The notes beneath the pieces were generated by a model. That model was not told the origin of the DNA. It searched no databases and was given only the letters and a program-made list of their open reading frames with translations. Shown here in pieces: positions 20,493 to 29,003 of a stretch of 32,619 nucleotides of DNA; the stretch's first letter is position 1, and each line of letters begins with the position of its first letter. The stretch covers positions 1 to 32,619 of the forward strand of contig CAZBAF010000008.1 in NCBI GenBank assembly GCA_964490245.1, written 5' to 3'. Source of the stretch: CAZBAF01 sp964490245. GTDB taxonomy: Bacteria; Patescibacteriota; Saccharimonadia; Saccharimonadales; JACDBH01. Made by a program: the position numbers and the translations under genes.

Positions 20493-23375
20493 ATGGCCGC
20501 GCGTCCAAAGAAAGTTTCCAGAACGTCCGCTGCAAAAAATCGCAAAACACCGCTGCCGAAAGACAAATTGTTGTCGCGCCTGAGCGTATTTTTCTTTGAC
20601 CGTCCGCGCGTGACGGCCTTTTTATGGATTTTGCTTACTTTGTTTGGCGCATTGAGCTACGGCACATTCCTGCGCCGTGAAGGTTTTCCGAGCGTTAACT
20701 TTCCGTTGGCGTTTGTAAACGGCACCTATTTTGTGAACGACCCCGGCAAGGTGGATAACGATGTTGCCCGGGTTATCTCTGAGCTGGCGCGCGAGCAGGA
20801 TGGCGTGACTATGGTGCAGACGCAAAGTTCCGCCAACTTCTTCAGCGTGCAGATTTCTTACGACGAAGATGTGAACGCCGCTGCAGCCACAGACGAGCTT
20901 GAGGAGCGGGTGCGGCAATCGGGCCGCCTGCCCGAGCGGGTGATGGCACAGTACGATGTGCCGTATTTTGGCGCCACCGGAGGTGATGTTGAAAAGCTGG
21001 ATATCGCGCTGTCGTTCTTTACGCGCGATGACTCGGTAAGTGTTCAGGAGCTTGCTGAGCAGGCTGAGGCCTATGCTGCCGTGCTGAGGGACCGGGATAT
21101 AGCGAATGTTGAGGAGGTGTTTGTAAAGAGCCCGTTCGAGGAGACGGTGAATCCGGCTACCGGGCAGGCGGTGACCGTTCGGCGCAGTTTTGACCGGTTT
21201 GGCAGCCGCGAGGATGAGGACAGCGACTATCACGCCTCGGTCATTATCGGTATTGCAGCGCGTCCGGGGTTTGATGTCATCGAGCTTGATGAAGCGGTCC
21301 GGCATGCACTGGAGGAAACAGCCGATGATCCCAGTCTGGAGGGCTACGGCGTGCGGGTCAGCGCCAGTTTTGCGCCCGGCATCGAGGAGCAGATTTCCGA
21401 GCTGCAGCGGTCTCTGCTGGAGGGGCTGATCGCGGTGCTGGTGGTGGGGTCGCTGGTAATCGCGGTGCGGGCGTCGATTGTGACGGTTATTGCTATGGTG
21501 ACGGTGCTGGCGATAACGCTGGGGCTGCTCTACAGTATCGGCTACACGCTGAACGTCATCACGCTTTTTTCTTTGATTCTGGCGCTGGCGCTGATTGTTG
21601 ACGATACCATTATTATGGTCGAGGCCATCGATGCCGCCCGGCATCATCACAAGGATCGCCGCCGGGCCGTACGCGAGGCGACGCGCAAGGTGTCGCGTGC
21701 GATGGTGGCGGCTACGGCCACGGCCAGCCTCAGTTTTGCGCCGCTGCTGTTTGTCGGCGGCATTTTAGGCACATTCATACGGGCGATTCCGATCACGATT
21801 ATTTCGTCACTGGTTATCAGTCTGTTTGTGGCGCTGGTTTTTATCCCGTTCTTTGCGCGGTTTTTGCTGCTGGGACCAAAACAGATGGGCAAAAAGGGCG
21901 TAACCGAGGTAGCATCCGGACTTGAGGACAAGGTTGCCACTTTTGTTACCAGGCCCATGCTGTGGGCGCGCCGCTCGCAGAAGAAACTTTTTCTGGTCGG
22001 CTCGACTGCTGTGCTGATCGGCATGGGCTTTATAGGCGCCGGTGCGCTGATTGCCCGCGATGTGGCCTTTAATATTTTTCCGCCCACTAAGGATACCAAC
22101 GGTCTGGTGCTGCGCATTAACTTTCCGCCCGATCTGACGATTGAACAGGCCGAGGCGACGGCGGCAGAGGTGGACCGGATTGTGGCCGAAGAGCTGGGCG
22201 AGAATTTTGTACAGGGGTCGTATTTTGGTTCCGGCAGCGCCCAGGGCGCCAGCCAGCAGATAGACATTATCAGCTATGCCAGTCGCGACGAGACATCACA
22301 TCAGCTGGTTGACAGGCTGCAGGAGCGGTTTGACAGCGAGCTGGAGACGGCCCGGGTGGCCGTCGGGCAGGTGGATGTCGGGCCGCCGGCCTCAAACTTT
22401 GTGGTGCAGATAGCAGCCGATGACCGCGAGGCGGCTTTCCGGGCGGCAGAGGATGTGCGGGCGTTTATGGAGGATACACAGCTGCAGCGGCCAAACGGCA
22501 GCAAGGCCCGGTTTGTTAACGTGAACGTCTCAAGCCCGAATCAGTATATCCGCGACGATGCCCGTCCGATTGTGACCGTTACCGCCGGGTTTGACGGTGA
22601 CGACACATCTACGCTGGTTGCTCTGGGCGACACGGCCCTGAAAAATGAGTTTAATGAAACAAGAATGGCCCAATATGGGCTTGGTGCCGAAGACATCAGG
22701 GTTGATCTGGGGTTCGAATCCGAAAATCAGGAGTCATTCGCCACGCTGGCGCTGGCTTTCCCGGTGCTGCTGGCGGTTATGTATGTGCTTTTGACCGTGC
22801 AATTCCGCAGCTTCCTGCAGCCGCTGCTGATATTTATGGCAATTCCGTTCAGTCTGTTCGGGATAACGCTGGGGCTGAAGCTGTCTGAGAATGCCTTTAG
22901 TTTCTTTGCGATGCTGGGCTTCTTTGCGCTGGTGGGGCTGAGTGTTAAAAACACGATTCTGTTGACGGATTATGCCAATCAGGCCCGCCGAATGGGAGTC
23001 GGGGTGGTTGATTCGGCGGTAGAGGCCCTGCGCGAACGTTTCCGGCCGCTGCTGGCAACCTCTGCCACAGCTGTGGTTTCGTTGATTCCACTGGCAATAA
23101 CCAGTCCTTTCTGGGAGGGACTGACCGTAGTGCTGATCTTTGGTCTGCTGTCCAGCACATTCCTGGTGGTGACGGTGTTTCCGTATTACTATCTGGGCGC
23201 CGAATATCTGCGAACGCACATTCGGACCCGGGATTTTCTGATCTGGGCGGCAGTGGTTGTTGCCGTGAGCGTGCTGGCTGGCTGGTGGCTGGGATGGGGC
23301 GCAGCCCTGCTGGTGCCGGTGTTTGGCCTGCTGGCTATCCCGCTGCAGCGTTTTTGGGCCAGGCGCCTGGCCTGA
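20493..23375 (+). CDS. RND-superfamily proton-driven transporter
   Basis: A 960-residue protein with the RND layout: a basic cytosolic start, first helix (about 40-57), a large extracytoplasmic loop (about 60-310), a helix bundle, a second large loop, and a second bundle to the end. The proton-relay residues are conserved: Asp370-Asp371 in ALIVDDTIIMVE (helix 4) and Lys819 in GLSVKNTILLTDYA (helix 10). This matches the AcrB/HAE1-type export mechanism. It is shorter than AcrB (about 1050) and no periplasmic adaptor or TolC-like gene is nearby, which suits a cell without a classical outer membrane. The substrate may be a drug, a lipid or a surface component. It begins the run of surface genes to its right. 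Confidence 0.85.
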   Translation: MAARPKKVSRTSAAKNRKTPLPKDKLLSRLSVFFFDRPRVTAFLWILLTLFGALSYGTFLRREGFPSVNFPLAFVNGTYFVNDPGKVDNDVARVISELAREQDGVTMVQTQSSANFFSVQISYDEDVNAAAATDELEERVRQSGRLPERVMAQYDVPYFGATGGDVEKLDIALSFFTRDDSVSVQELAEQAEAYAAVLRDRDIANVEEVFVKSPFEETVNPATGQAVTVRRSFDRFGSREDEDSDYHASVIIGIAARPGFDVIELDEAVRHALEETADDPSLEGYGVRVSASFAPGIEEQISELQRSLLEGLIAVLVVGSLVIAVRASIVTVIAMVTVLAITLGLLYSIGYTLNVITLFSLILALALIVDDTIIMVEAIDAARHHHKDRRRAVREATRKVSRAMVAATATASLSFAPLLFVGGILGTFIRAIPITIISSLVISLFVALVFIPFFARFLLLGPKQMGKKGVTEVASGLEDKVATFVTRPMLWARRSQKKLFLVGSTAVLIGMGFIGAGALIARDVAFNIFPPTKDTNGLVLRINFPPDLTIEQAEATAAEVDRIVAEELGENFVQGSYFGSGSAQGASQQIDIISYASRDETSHQLVDRLQERFDSELETARVAVGQVDVGPPASNFVVQIAADDREAAFRAAEDVRAFMEDTQLQRPNGSKARFVNVNVSSPNQYIRDDARPIVTVTAGFDGDDTSTLVALGDTALKNEFNETRMAQYGLGAEDIRVDLGFESENQESFATLALAFPVLLAVMYVLLTVQFRSFLQPLLIFMAIPFSLFGITLGLKLSENAFSFFAMLGFFALVGLSVKNTILLTDYANQARRMGVGVVDSAVEALRERFRPLLATSATAVVSLIPLAITSPFWEGLTVVLIFGLLSSTFLVVTVFPYYYLGAEYLRTHIRTRDFLIWAAVVVAVSVLAGWWLGWGAALLVPVFGLLAIPLQRFWARRLA

Positions 23376-23431
23376 CACTTGTACGCAAGCGGTGCGTGTG
23401 GTTCAATAGGACTGTTCAGACAAAAACAAAA

Positions 23432-24505
23432 ATGCCGGTTCCAAAAGAAGATATTACACGCCGTAAGTTTGGCTTGCTGCACTACACCCACACGGGCAGA
23501 CGGCTGCATAGAAGTCATACCTCTTATCCGCTGCTGGCGGTGTTGCTGCTGATGGTCGGCGTGCTGCTGGGGTTTACCACCATGCAGGTTGATGCCAATA
23601 CGGTAACGGTGACGGCCGTGGCCAATGGTCCGGCGCCGGTGCAGCCGGCTGTTATTTTGAGCCCCGCTGACGGTGACCGTTTTACTGATGCTTCTATACC
23701 GGTAACCGGCACCTGCCCGGCCGGCTATTATGTCAAGCTGTTCAGAAATGAAATTTTCTCGGGTTCTGCGCTGTGTTCAGACGGCGGTACCTTTGCGATC
23801 ACTACCGACCTGTTTGTTGGTCGCAATGACCTGCAGGCCAAAATCTTTAACCTGGCTGATGAGGAAGGGCCGGCTTCAGGCGTGGTAACAGTCTGGTACG
23901 ATCCGCCGGACGAGCCCGAGCCCGGACCCGGCCCGGCACCTGACCCCGGACAGCCGCCCGCCGCACCGCAGACTCCACCGCCCGGCGGCCGGCCGGATCC
24001 TGCGACCGTGTTTTATCTGGCCAGCGAGTACTTCTTTAAGGCGGCCTACACCGGCCAGGCCATAAAGTGGGACTTTAAGATAATGGGCGGTACCGGTCCG
24101 TACACCGCCTACGTTGTCTGGGGTGACGGGTACAGCAGCATGATTACCGATATAAATGGTGACACATTTACGGCAGAGCACGCCTACAGCTCGCTCAAGG
24201 ATACGCGTGAGTACTTTAGCATTACGGTTCGCGTGCATGACACCCGGGGCTACAAAGCCTCGCTGCAGCTGGTCACGATCATGAATGATCCGCATATTAT
24301 CGGCGGCGCGCTGGTGCGGCCGGATGACGCTGCGCCGCTGACACCGGGCTCGCTCTTAAACGGTGTGCTCAAGTATATCTGGTCGGCGTACGGCATTCTG
24401 CTTTTGATGGGTATTTGTTTCTGGCTGGGCGAAAAACGGGGCGAGGACGCCGCGCTTGCCTGGTATCGCCGGCGCTTGCGGCTGCGCCGACGCCAGCACG
24501 CCTGA
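23432..24505 (+). CDS. Anchored extracellular protein with PKD/Ig-like domains
   Basis: A 357-residue protein. ATG 23432 is chosen because the frame above it overlaps the transporter gene and lacks a signal. One N-terminal helix (about 33-49) is followed by an Ig-like domain (about 65-155: ILSPADGDRFTDASIPVTGT), a Pro-rich spacer (about 158-190) and a PKD-like domain (about 195-290) with VVWGDGYSS and the closing EYFSITVRVHDTRG. A C-terminal helix (about 315-333, SAYGILLLMGICFWLGE) precedes an Arg-rich tail. Both ends are therefore in the membrane with the domains outside. The role is probably surface display or adhesion; the function is otherwise unknown. Confidence 0.7.
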   Translation: MPVPKEDITRRKFGLLHYTHTGRRLHRSHTSYPLLAVLLLMVGVLLGFTTMQVDANTVTVTAVANGPAPVQPAVILSPADGDRFTDASIPVTGTCPAGYYVKLFRNEIFSGSALCSDGGTFAITTDLFVGRNDLQAKIFNLADEEGPASGVVTVWYDPPDEPEPGPGPAPDPGQPPAAPQTPPPGGRPDPATVFYLASEYFFKAAYTGQAIKWDFKIMGGTGPYTAYVVWGDGYSSMITDINGDTFTAEHAYSSLKDTREYFSITVRVHDTRGYKASLQLVTIMNDPHIIGGALVRPDDAAPLTPGSLLNGVLKYIWSAYGILLLMGICFWLGEKRGEDAALAWYRRRLRLRRRQHA

Positions 24506-24524
24506 TTTGGCCGGGCTTTTAAGT

Positions 24525-24530
24525 TAGAAT
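24525..24530 (+). promoter_or_regulatory. -10 box TAGAAT, leaderless arrangement
   Basis: TAGAAT ends exactly 6 nt before ATG 24537, and no ribosome site is present; this predicts transcription starting at the start codon. Confidence 0.5.
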
Positions 24531-24536
24531 AAGCGT

Positions 24537-25124
24537 ATGGCATACCGGCGCAAACCCTATCGTATAAAAACGCGGGTCAAGGTGGTGTTTTGGAGCCTGA
24601 TTGCTCTGATTATCTTTAGTATTGCGCTGAAATTTATGGAGCGTCCCAGCAAGGGTGTGATAATCAGTACAGTGCCCGAAAGCACGCTTACGCGCGAACA
24701 GGCGCCAAAATCCAATGTTATAACGGCCAAGTATTTCTCGCTCAGCTATGATGCGGCGCTCGATACAGTCAGCGATATCAGTCAGGGCGATCAAACCGCG
24801 CTGGAGGTGTACCGGGTGGCTCGTAGTGATACGACCGGCCGGCGGACGTTTGTGGTCACTATCAAGCAGCTGCCGCCGGGCGGCATGGACGAGGAGGCTT
24901 CTTACAAATTCCGGCGCATCAACCCAGATCTTTACCGTGAGTCAGCCGAGACAGTGGGCGGAACGCAGTTTGTGCTGATGGAAAAGACCGACGGCACTGA
25001 GCTGACGGCTTTTTCCGCCCGGGACGGCCGGCTGGCAATGCTCGCCTACACGCTCGCCGCACCGGACGGTGATATTCAGGAGGAGGCAAGCCGGCTGCTG
25101 GCTGGTTTTCGCTGGCTCAACTAG
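24537..25124 (+). CDS. Single-pass membrane protein of unknown function
   Basis: A 195-residue protein with a basic N terminus (MAYRRKPYRIKTRVK), one membrane helix (about 16-33) and an extracytoplasmic alpha/beta domain of about 150 residues. The pattern AKYFSLSYDAALDTV, then a strand series ending TFVVTIKQLP, and QFVLMEKTDGTELTAFSARDGRLAMLAYTL resembles PsbP/LpqN-type lipoprotein folds. That is only an impression from strand order. No catalytic motif is visible. It lies between two surface-protein genes with its own promoter. Confidence 0.6.
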   Translation: MAYRRKPYRIKTRVKVVFWSLIALIIFSIALKFMERPSKGVIISTVPESTLTREQAPKSNVITAKYFSLSYDAALDTVSDISQGDQTALEVYRVARSDTTGRRTFVVTIKQLPPGGMDEEASYKFRRINPDLYRESAETVGGTQFVLMEKTDGTELTAFSARDGRLAMLAYTLAAPDGDIQEEASRLLAGFRWLN

Positions 25125-25151
25125 TACGTACATAAAACCTCTGTCGGATGG

Positions 25152-25157
25152 TAAAAT
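25152..25157 (+). promoter_or_regulatory. -10 box TAAAAT, nearly leaderless arrangement
   Basis: TAAAAT within GGTAAAAT ends 9 nt before ATG 25167; no Shine-Dalgarno is seen. Predicted leader 2-3 nt. Confidence 0.45.
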
Positions 25158-25166
25158 ACCATAAGC

Positions 25167-26228
25167 ATGAGGGAATTCGTAGGGCTAATTACGGCAGGCG
25201 GGCTGTTTTTTATGGCTGCTCTGCCGGGTACGACCAACTATGAGCTGCGCAGCTATGGGTTTGGCAGCGGTGGTACGGCCGAATCAGGTACTGCCAATTA
25301 CAGCCTGGAAGGTCTGGCCGGTGAGATCGGCGCGCTTGATACATCGACCGACACGTACGGTATGCGCGGCGGCCTGTTCGGGACGCAGCTGGCCAGCCTG
25401 CCGGCCGCTCCGACTTTTCAGAACCAGGGTGACTGGTACAACAAGCTGGCGCTTATTATTGAGACAAGTGACAATCCCGGTGATACCACGTTTGCGGTGG
25501 CTATCAGCTCGGATGACTTTGTCACCACCCGCTATGTGCAGTCGGATGATACGGTCGGTGATGCGCTGGGCAGCGAGGATTTCCGGGATTATACCGGCTG
25601 GGGAGCAGGTGAGGGGGTTGAGATTATCGGTTTGCAGCCGGACACCACCTACAAGGTGAAGGTTAAAGCGCGTCAGGGCCGGTTTACAGAAACCGGTTTC
25701 GGGCCGGAGGCAGCGGCTGCCACCTCGGTGCCGTCGCTGGTTTTTGATATTGATATCGCTGACAGCGACCAGGAGACCTCGGCGCCCTACTCGCTGGCCT
25801 TCGGACAGGTGCAGCCCGCTACGGTCACGGACAGCCCGGATCTTATTTGGCTGGATATCGACAGTAACGCCGAAAGCGGCGTGCTGGTATATATCGTGTC
25901 AGAGAACGACGGTCTGCTGAGCAGCGCTGCCGGTTATACCATCAGCCCGGTGACCGGTGATCTTGGCTCGCTTGAGGAAGGTATCGGCGCACAGAACACC
26001 TACGCCGATCAATCAGCCGGCGGTCCGCTTGCCCCGCGTTCACCCTATGATGGCGGCGGGGACACTATCGGTGCGGTTGATTCGCAGTTCCGGCAGATTT
26101 TAGCAAGCAGTACGCCGCTCAGCAGCGGCCGGGCGGCCTTTTTGCTTAAGATCAAGACAGCGCCGCTGACGCCGGCCGCAGCCGACTATGTGGATATCTA
26201 TACCCTCATGGCGTCTGCCGCCTTCTAG
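25167..26228 (+). CDS. Secreted surface protein with FN3-like domain and shared C-terminal domain
   Basis: A 353-residue protein with a short signal peptide (about 1-20). Residues about 22-75 form a Gly/Ser/Thr-rich N-terminal module (YELRSYGFGSGGTAESGTAN). Residues about 80-190 are fibronectin-type-III-like (IIGLQPDTTYKVKVKARQG). The last 150 residues resemble the C-terminal halves of the 26330 and 27957 proteins: LSSAAGYTISP, an FRQILAS block and the ending LTPAAADYVDIYTLMASAAF, compared with TPAGVDYTDTWTIIGAGSF in the other two. This defines a shared terminal domain, possibly WxL-like. There is no C-terminal anchor, so it is secreted or held by a partner. Confidence 0.7.
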   Translation: MREFVGLITAGGLFFMAALPGTTNYELRSYGFGSGGTAESGTANYSLEGLAGEIGALDTSTDTYGMRGGLFGTQLASLPAAPTFQNQGDWYNKLALIIETSDNPGDTTFAVAISSDDFVTTRYVQSDDTVGDALGSEDFRDYTGWGAGEGVEIIGLQPDTTYKVKVKARQGRFTETGFGPEAAAATSVPSLVFDIDIADSDQETSAPYSLAFGQVQPATVTDSPDLIWLDIDSNAESGVLVYIVSENDGLLSSAAGYTISPVTGDLGSLEEGIGAQNTYADQSAGGPLAPRSPYDGGGDTIGAVDSQFRQILASSTPLSSGRAAFLLKIKTAPLTPAAADYVDIYTLMASAAF

Positions 26229-26244
26229 ATTTATCAAAGAATTA

Positions 26245-26273
26245 TTGACGAAACCGGCCTCAGTTCTTATGCT
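26245..26273 (+). promoter_or_regulatory. Promoter for the first tandem paralogue
   Basis: TTGACG (26245-26250), a 17-nt spacer and TATGCT (26268-26273), giving a leader of about 50 nt that carries the GGAGAAGGAG site used by the TTG start at 26330. Confidence 0.6.
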
Positions 26274-26329
26274 TAAAGTAAGTCACCTTGTACTCACGAT
26301 TGCGTAACGGGGGTGGAGAAGGAGCAGTA

Positions 26330-27361
26330 TTGCGTATCAATAAGCTTAGGTTTGCCAGTGCTTTGTTGTTCGCGTGTGCCTGTGTATTGTCGGCTGATGT
26401 CATTCAGGTAAATGCCGCCAGTTTAACAGGTACTACTCTTCGATTTGACCGCATGCGCGCCAGCACTGCCGCAATCTTCAGGCTGACCTTTACCGTTCCG
26501 GCCGGCAACACCGGCACCGAGGACACGGTGCGGATAAGTTTTCCGGACGATTATACCATTGCCACTACTGACCTGACGGCTAGTACCGCCAGCTGTGGCG
26601 CAGTCGCATTGCCCGGTACCCTAAGCGTAGCCGGCGACAACAGCGTAAGCAGCAAGCACATAACGATCAGCGGTGTGACGAACCTGTCGGCCACTACCAC
26701 CTACTGTGTGGATATTGGCCGCACCGGCACCAATGATCCGGTAACTAATCCTGCTGCCGGACTGTATGCTATCGTTATCGAGACGCGTGATGACAGTGAC
26801 AACGTTATTGACCAGGCCACTATTGGCGCCCGCGTCATAACCGACGACCAGATTGTCGTCAGCGCCATCGTGCCGCCCAGCTTTAACTTTGTGCTGGACG
26901 GCAATGCCACCAGCTTTACGAGCAATCTGGACAGCGGCGACGTTGCTTATACGACACCGCGTACGGTAACGATCACGACAAACGCCACCCAGGGCTGGAT
27001 TGCCTGGGCGCGCAGCAGTAATGAAGGGTTGAGTTCGGCGGCGGCCGGGCATACCATTGCCTCAACAACCCCGGGCACGGCGGCCACGCTGACGCCGGGT
27101 ACGGAGGGCTATGTGCTGGGGGTTGACGCCTCTGACGCCGGCGGCGGCGGTACGGTGACAGTGGCAGCCGCGTATGCGGGCACAGACAGTGATGATGACG
27201 GATCGGGGCTTGATAATGCTTTCCGACAGATTGCCAGCGCCAACGGCACGGCTAATGGCGATGTATTGACTCTGATCGGTAAGGCTTCAATCGAGGCGTT
27301 GACGCCGGCGGGTGTGGATTATACCGACACTTGGACTATTATAGGCGCTGGAAGCTTCTAG
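26330..27361 (+). CDS. Secreted surface protein, tandem paralogue 1 (WxL-like C-terminal domain)
   Basis: A 343-residue protein. The start is TTG 26330, fixed by GGAGAAGGAG 6-7 nt upstream and by the signal peptide that begins there (RINKLRFASALLFACACVL, cleavage near VNA). The mature protein is rich in Thr, Ser, Asp and Gly and nearly lacks Lys, a secreted beta-sandwich composition. Domain 1 (about 32-185) begins LTGTTLRFDRMRAST and contains two Cys that could pair (in TASCGAV and TYCVDIG). After the IVPPSFNFVLD linker, domain 2 (about 205-343) contains TTNATQGWIAWAR, FRQIASANG and TPAGVDYTDTWTIIGAGSF. Family name unknown; the ending recalls WxL domains that bind peptidoglycan. It lacks an anchor and may attach to the DUF916-like proteins downstream. 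Confidence 0.75.
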   Translation: MRINKLRFASALLFACACVLSADVIQVNAASLTGTTLRFDRMRASTAAIFRLTFTVPAGNTGTEDTVRISFPDDYTIATTDLTASTASCGAVALPGTLSVAGDNSVSSKHITISGVTNLSATTTYCVDIGRTGTNDPVTNPAAGLYAIVIETRDDSDNVIDQATIGARVITDDQIVVSAIVPPSFNFVLDGNATSFTSNLDSGDVAYTTPRTVTITTNATQGWIAWARSSNEGLSSAAAGHTIASTTPGTAATLTPGTEGYVLGVDASDAGGGGTVTVAAAYAGTDSDDDGSGLDNAFRQIASANGTANGDVLTLIGKASIEALTPAGVDYTDTWTIIGAGSF

Positions 27362-27549
27362 CTTCCGGCGTATGTGCGCAGCAATTTTAAGAGTGGTCAT
27401 TGGTTTTGTTTTGAGGACATTCCTCCGCCGTATGTTAAATACGTCTCGGAATGGAAGCCTCAAAACAAAACCAGTGACCCTCGGCTTAAAATAGCTGCTT
27501 GACAGTGGTTAGTCGAAGATTTTACTGAGCGATATTACATTAAAATACG
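27338..27549 (+). repeat. 3' element, copy 1 (212 bp, repeated at 28980-29191)
   Basis: It covers the last codons and stop of paralogue 1 and the following DNA. Compared with copy 2 the first 171 nt show no difference by eye, and only three mismatches occur over all 212 nt (27509, 27520, 27537). This is far closer than most of the coding DNA. It contains a stop-codon hairpin (GGAAGC-TTCTA-GCTTCC, 27350-27366) and the long inverted repeat described separately. Confidence 0.85.
27384..27492. repeat. Long imperfect inverted repeat (about 109 nt), copy 1
   Basis: The left arm starts ATTTTAAG and runs through TGGTTTTGTTTTGAGG. The right arm is its complement, CCTCAAAACAAAACCA to CTTAAAAT, with a few mismatches and small loops between. 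ATTCC/GGAAT and CGTAT/ATACG stems continue inside. As RNA it would be a very long hairpin directly after the stop codon. It could stabilise or end the mRNA, or be part of a mobile repeat. Confidence 0.8.
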
Positions 27550-27956
27550 CTTCCGAAATAGTGCCCCAATTTGACGAAAATTACCCTTAGCTCAAAACCC
27601 GCACTTGACAGTGGAAGAGTAAGATTTCTAAGAACTTGAAGCCTCAAAACAAAACCAATGCCCCCGGCTTAAAATTACTGCTTGATGGTGTTGAAATTGC
27701 GTTTTAGCACGGTCTCGATTGAAGAGCAATTACTCTTAACCAAAACGTATTTGCAGCGGCTGGTCTCGGTTTATTATTGGAGCGGGCGCTAATCCGCAAA
27801 GCCAGCGGGGCTTAAATCAAAGCGTCGGCAAATACGCTATGACGGCAGTTATACACAGGTTTTGTTCATATCTGGCCGACCCCTATTGACAGCGTAAGCG
27901 TTTTTCTACTACCATTAACCCAAATTCTAAAAACAAAAAGGCGCAATGAAACAAGC
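27550..27956. other. Intergenic region between the paralogues: degenerate repeat copy and hairpins
   Basis: I see no gene. The region has a second CTTGACAGTGG (about 27604) and a degraded extra copy of the right arm of the inverted repeat (27638-27684, CCTCAAAACAAAACCA then CGGCTTAAAAT). It also has a hairpin AAGAG-CAATTA-CTCTT (27722-27737) and a 9-bp inverted pair CGTATTTGC (27746-27754) and GCAAATACG (27828-27836) enclosing GCTGG/CCAGC. A promoter candidate is TTGACA (27886-27891), 18 nt, TACCAT (27910-27915). The region looks like accumulated repeat remnants. Confidence 0.6.
27886..27915 (+). promoter_or_regulatory. Promoter candidate for the second paralogue
   Basis: Perfect -35 TTGACA with an 18-nt spacer to a weak -10 TACCAT. 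The leader would contain a five-codon frame ATG AAA CAA GCG TGA (27946-27960) whose stop overlaps the GTG start of the paralogue. Confidence 0.45.
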
Positions 27957-29003
27957 GTGAAAAGAGTAAACACCATCAATAGATTTGTCAGGCTGGCCGT
28001 TGCTTTGCTGTTTATGATGGTGACGTTTGTATCCAGCAGCGGTCTGCGTCTGGAGGCGGCCGGCTTGACCAATACCCACATACGGTTTAACCGCATGCGT
28101 GCCAGCACCGCAACGACATTCAGGCTGATCTTTACCGTGCCGGCCGGCAATACGGGCGTAGAGGATGACATCAGGATTGGTTTCCCTGATGCCTATACCG
28201 TGGCCACCAGCAGTCTGACGGCGACTGCCTCCAGCTGTGGGGCGACGAGCCTGCCCGGTACCCTGACGGCAACAGGCAGCAACACAAACGGTGCAAAAAG
28301 CATTGTGATTGGCGGCGTGACGAATCTGTCGGCTACTACCTCGTACTGTGTGGATATCGGCCGCACTGGCACGAACGATCCGATAACCAACCCGGCCTCG
28401 GGTATTTACTCTGTATCAGTCTCAACCCGTGATAGCAGTGATGTCGTCATTGATACTACAGTGGTTGGCGCCCGCGTCATAACCGACGACCAGATTGTCG
28501 TCAGCGCCATCGTGCCGCCCAGCTTTAACTTTGTACTCGACGCCAACACGACCAGTTTTACGAGCAATCTGGATAGCGGTTCGATTGTTCATACTACGCC
28601 GCGTACCGTTACGATTACTACCAACGCCACCAGCGGCTGGATTGCCTGGGCGCGAGATTCCAATACTGGCCTTAACTCCGCAGCGGCCGGGCATACCATT
28701 GCCTCAACAACCCCCGGTACGGCGGCTACACTGGTAACTAATGTCGAGGGTTATGTGCTGGGCGTTTCGGCCACTGACGCCGGCGGCGGCGGTACGGTGA
28801 CGGTGGTACCAGCCTATGCAGGTACAGGCGCCGACAATAATGGCTCCGGCTTGGACACGACTTTCCGGCAGATTGCCAGTGCCAATGGCACGGCTAACGG
28901 GGATGTGCTGACTCTGAGGGGTAAGGCCGGGATCAACGCGTTTACGCCGGCCGGTATCGACTATACCGACACCTGGACGATTATAGGCGCTGGAAGCTTC
29001 TAG
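27957..29003 (+). CDS. Secreted surface protein, tandem paralogue 2 (WxL-like C-terminal domain)
   Basis: A 348-residue protein starting at GTG 27957 (GTGA overlaps the stop of a five-codon frame). The signal peptide VRLAVALLFMMVTFVSSS is followed by a mature protein aligned with paralogue 1 over its whole length: LTNTHIRFNRMRAST, FTVPAGNTGVED, TYPTG-type Cys regions (SSCGATS, YCVDIGRTGTNDP), VPPSFNFVLD, TTNATSGWIAWAR and the same ending TDTWTIIGAGSF. From 28465 to the stop the two genes are collinear at an offset of exactly 1642 bp, including 70 identical nt at 28465-28534. It differs mainly in the signal peptide and in scattered domain 1 residues, as expected of a duplication kept similar by gene conversion. 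Confidence 0.78.
   Translation: MKRVNTINRFVRLAVALLFMMVTFVSSSGLRLEAAGLTNTHIRFNRMRASTATTFRLIFTVPAGNTGVEDDIRIGFPDAYTVATSSLTATASSCGATSLPGTLTATGSNTNGAKSIVIGGVTNLSATTSYCVDIGRTGTNDPITNPASGIYSVSVSTRDSSDVVIDTTVVGARVITDDQIVVSAIVPPSFNFVLDANTTSFTSNLDSGSIVHTTPRTVTITTNATSGWIAWARDSNTGLNSAAAGHTIASTTPGTAATLVTNVEGYVLGVSATDAGGGGTVTVVPAYAGTGADNNGSGLDTTFRQIASANGTANGDVLTLRGKAGINAFTPAGIDYTDTWTIIGAGSF

Noticed and set aside
20622..21650. Minus-strand open frame (342 codons) opposite the RND transporter
   Set aside because: Gln/Arg/His-rich shadow of an unmistakable transporter gene.
22711..22721. GGTTCGAATCC, a tRNA T-loop-like sequence
   Set aside because: It lies inside the RND transporter coding frame (residues LGFESE) and no acceptor or anticodon stem surrounds it.
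23285..23431. N-terminal extension of the PKD protein overlapping the transporter gene
   Set aside because: The extra 49 residues overlap the transporter's 3' end out of frame and have no signal character; ATG 23432 is followed by the membrane helix.
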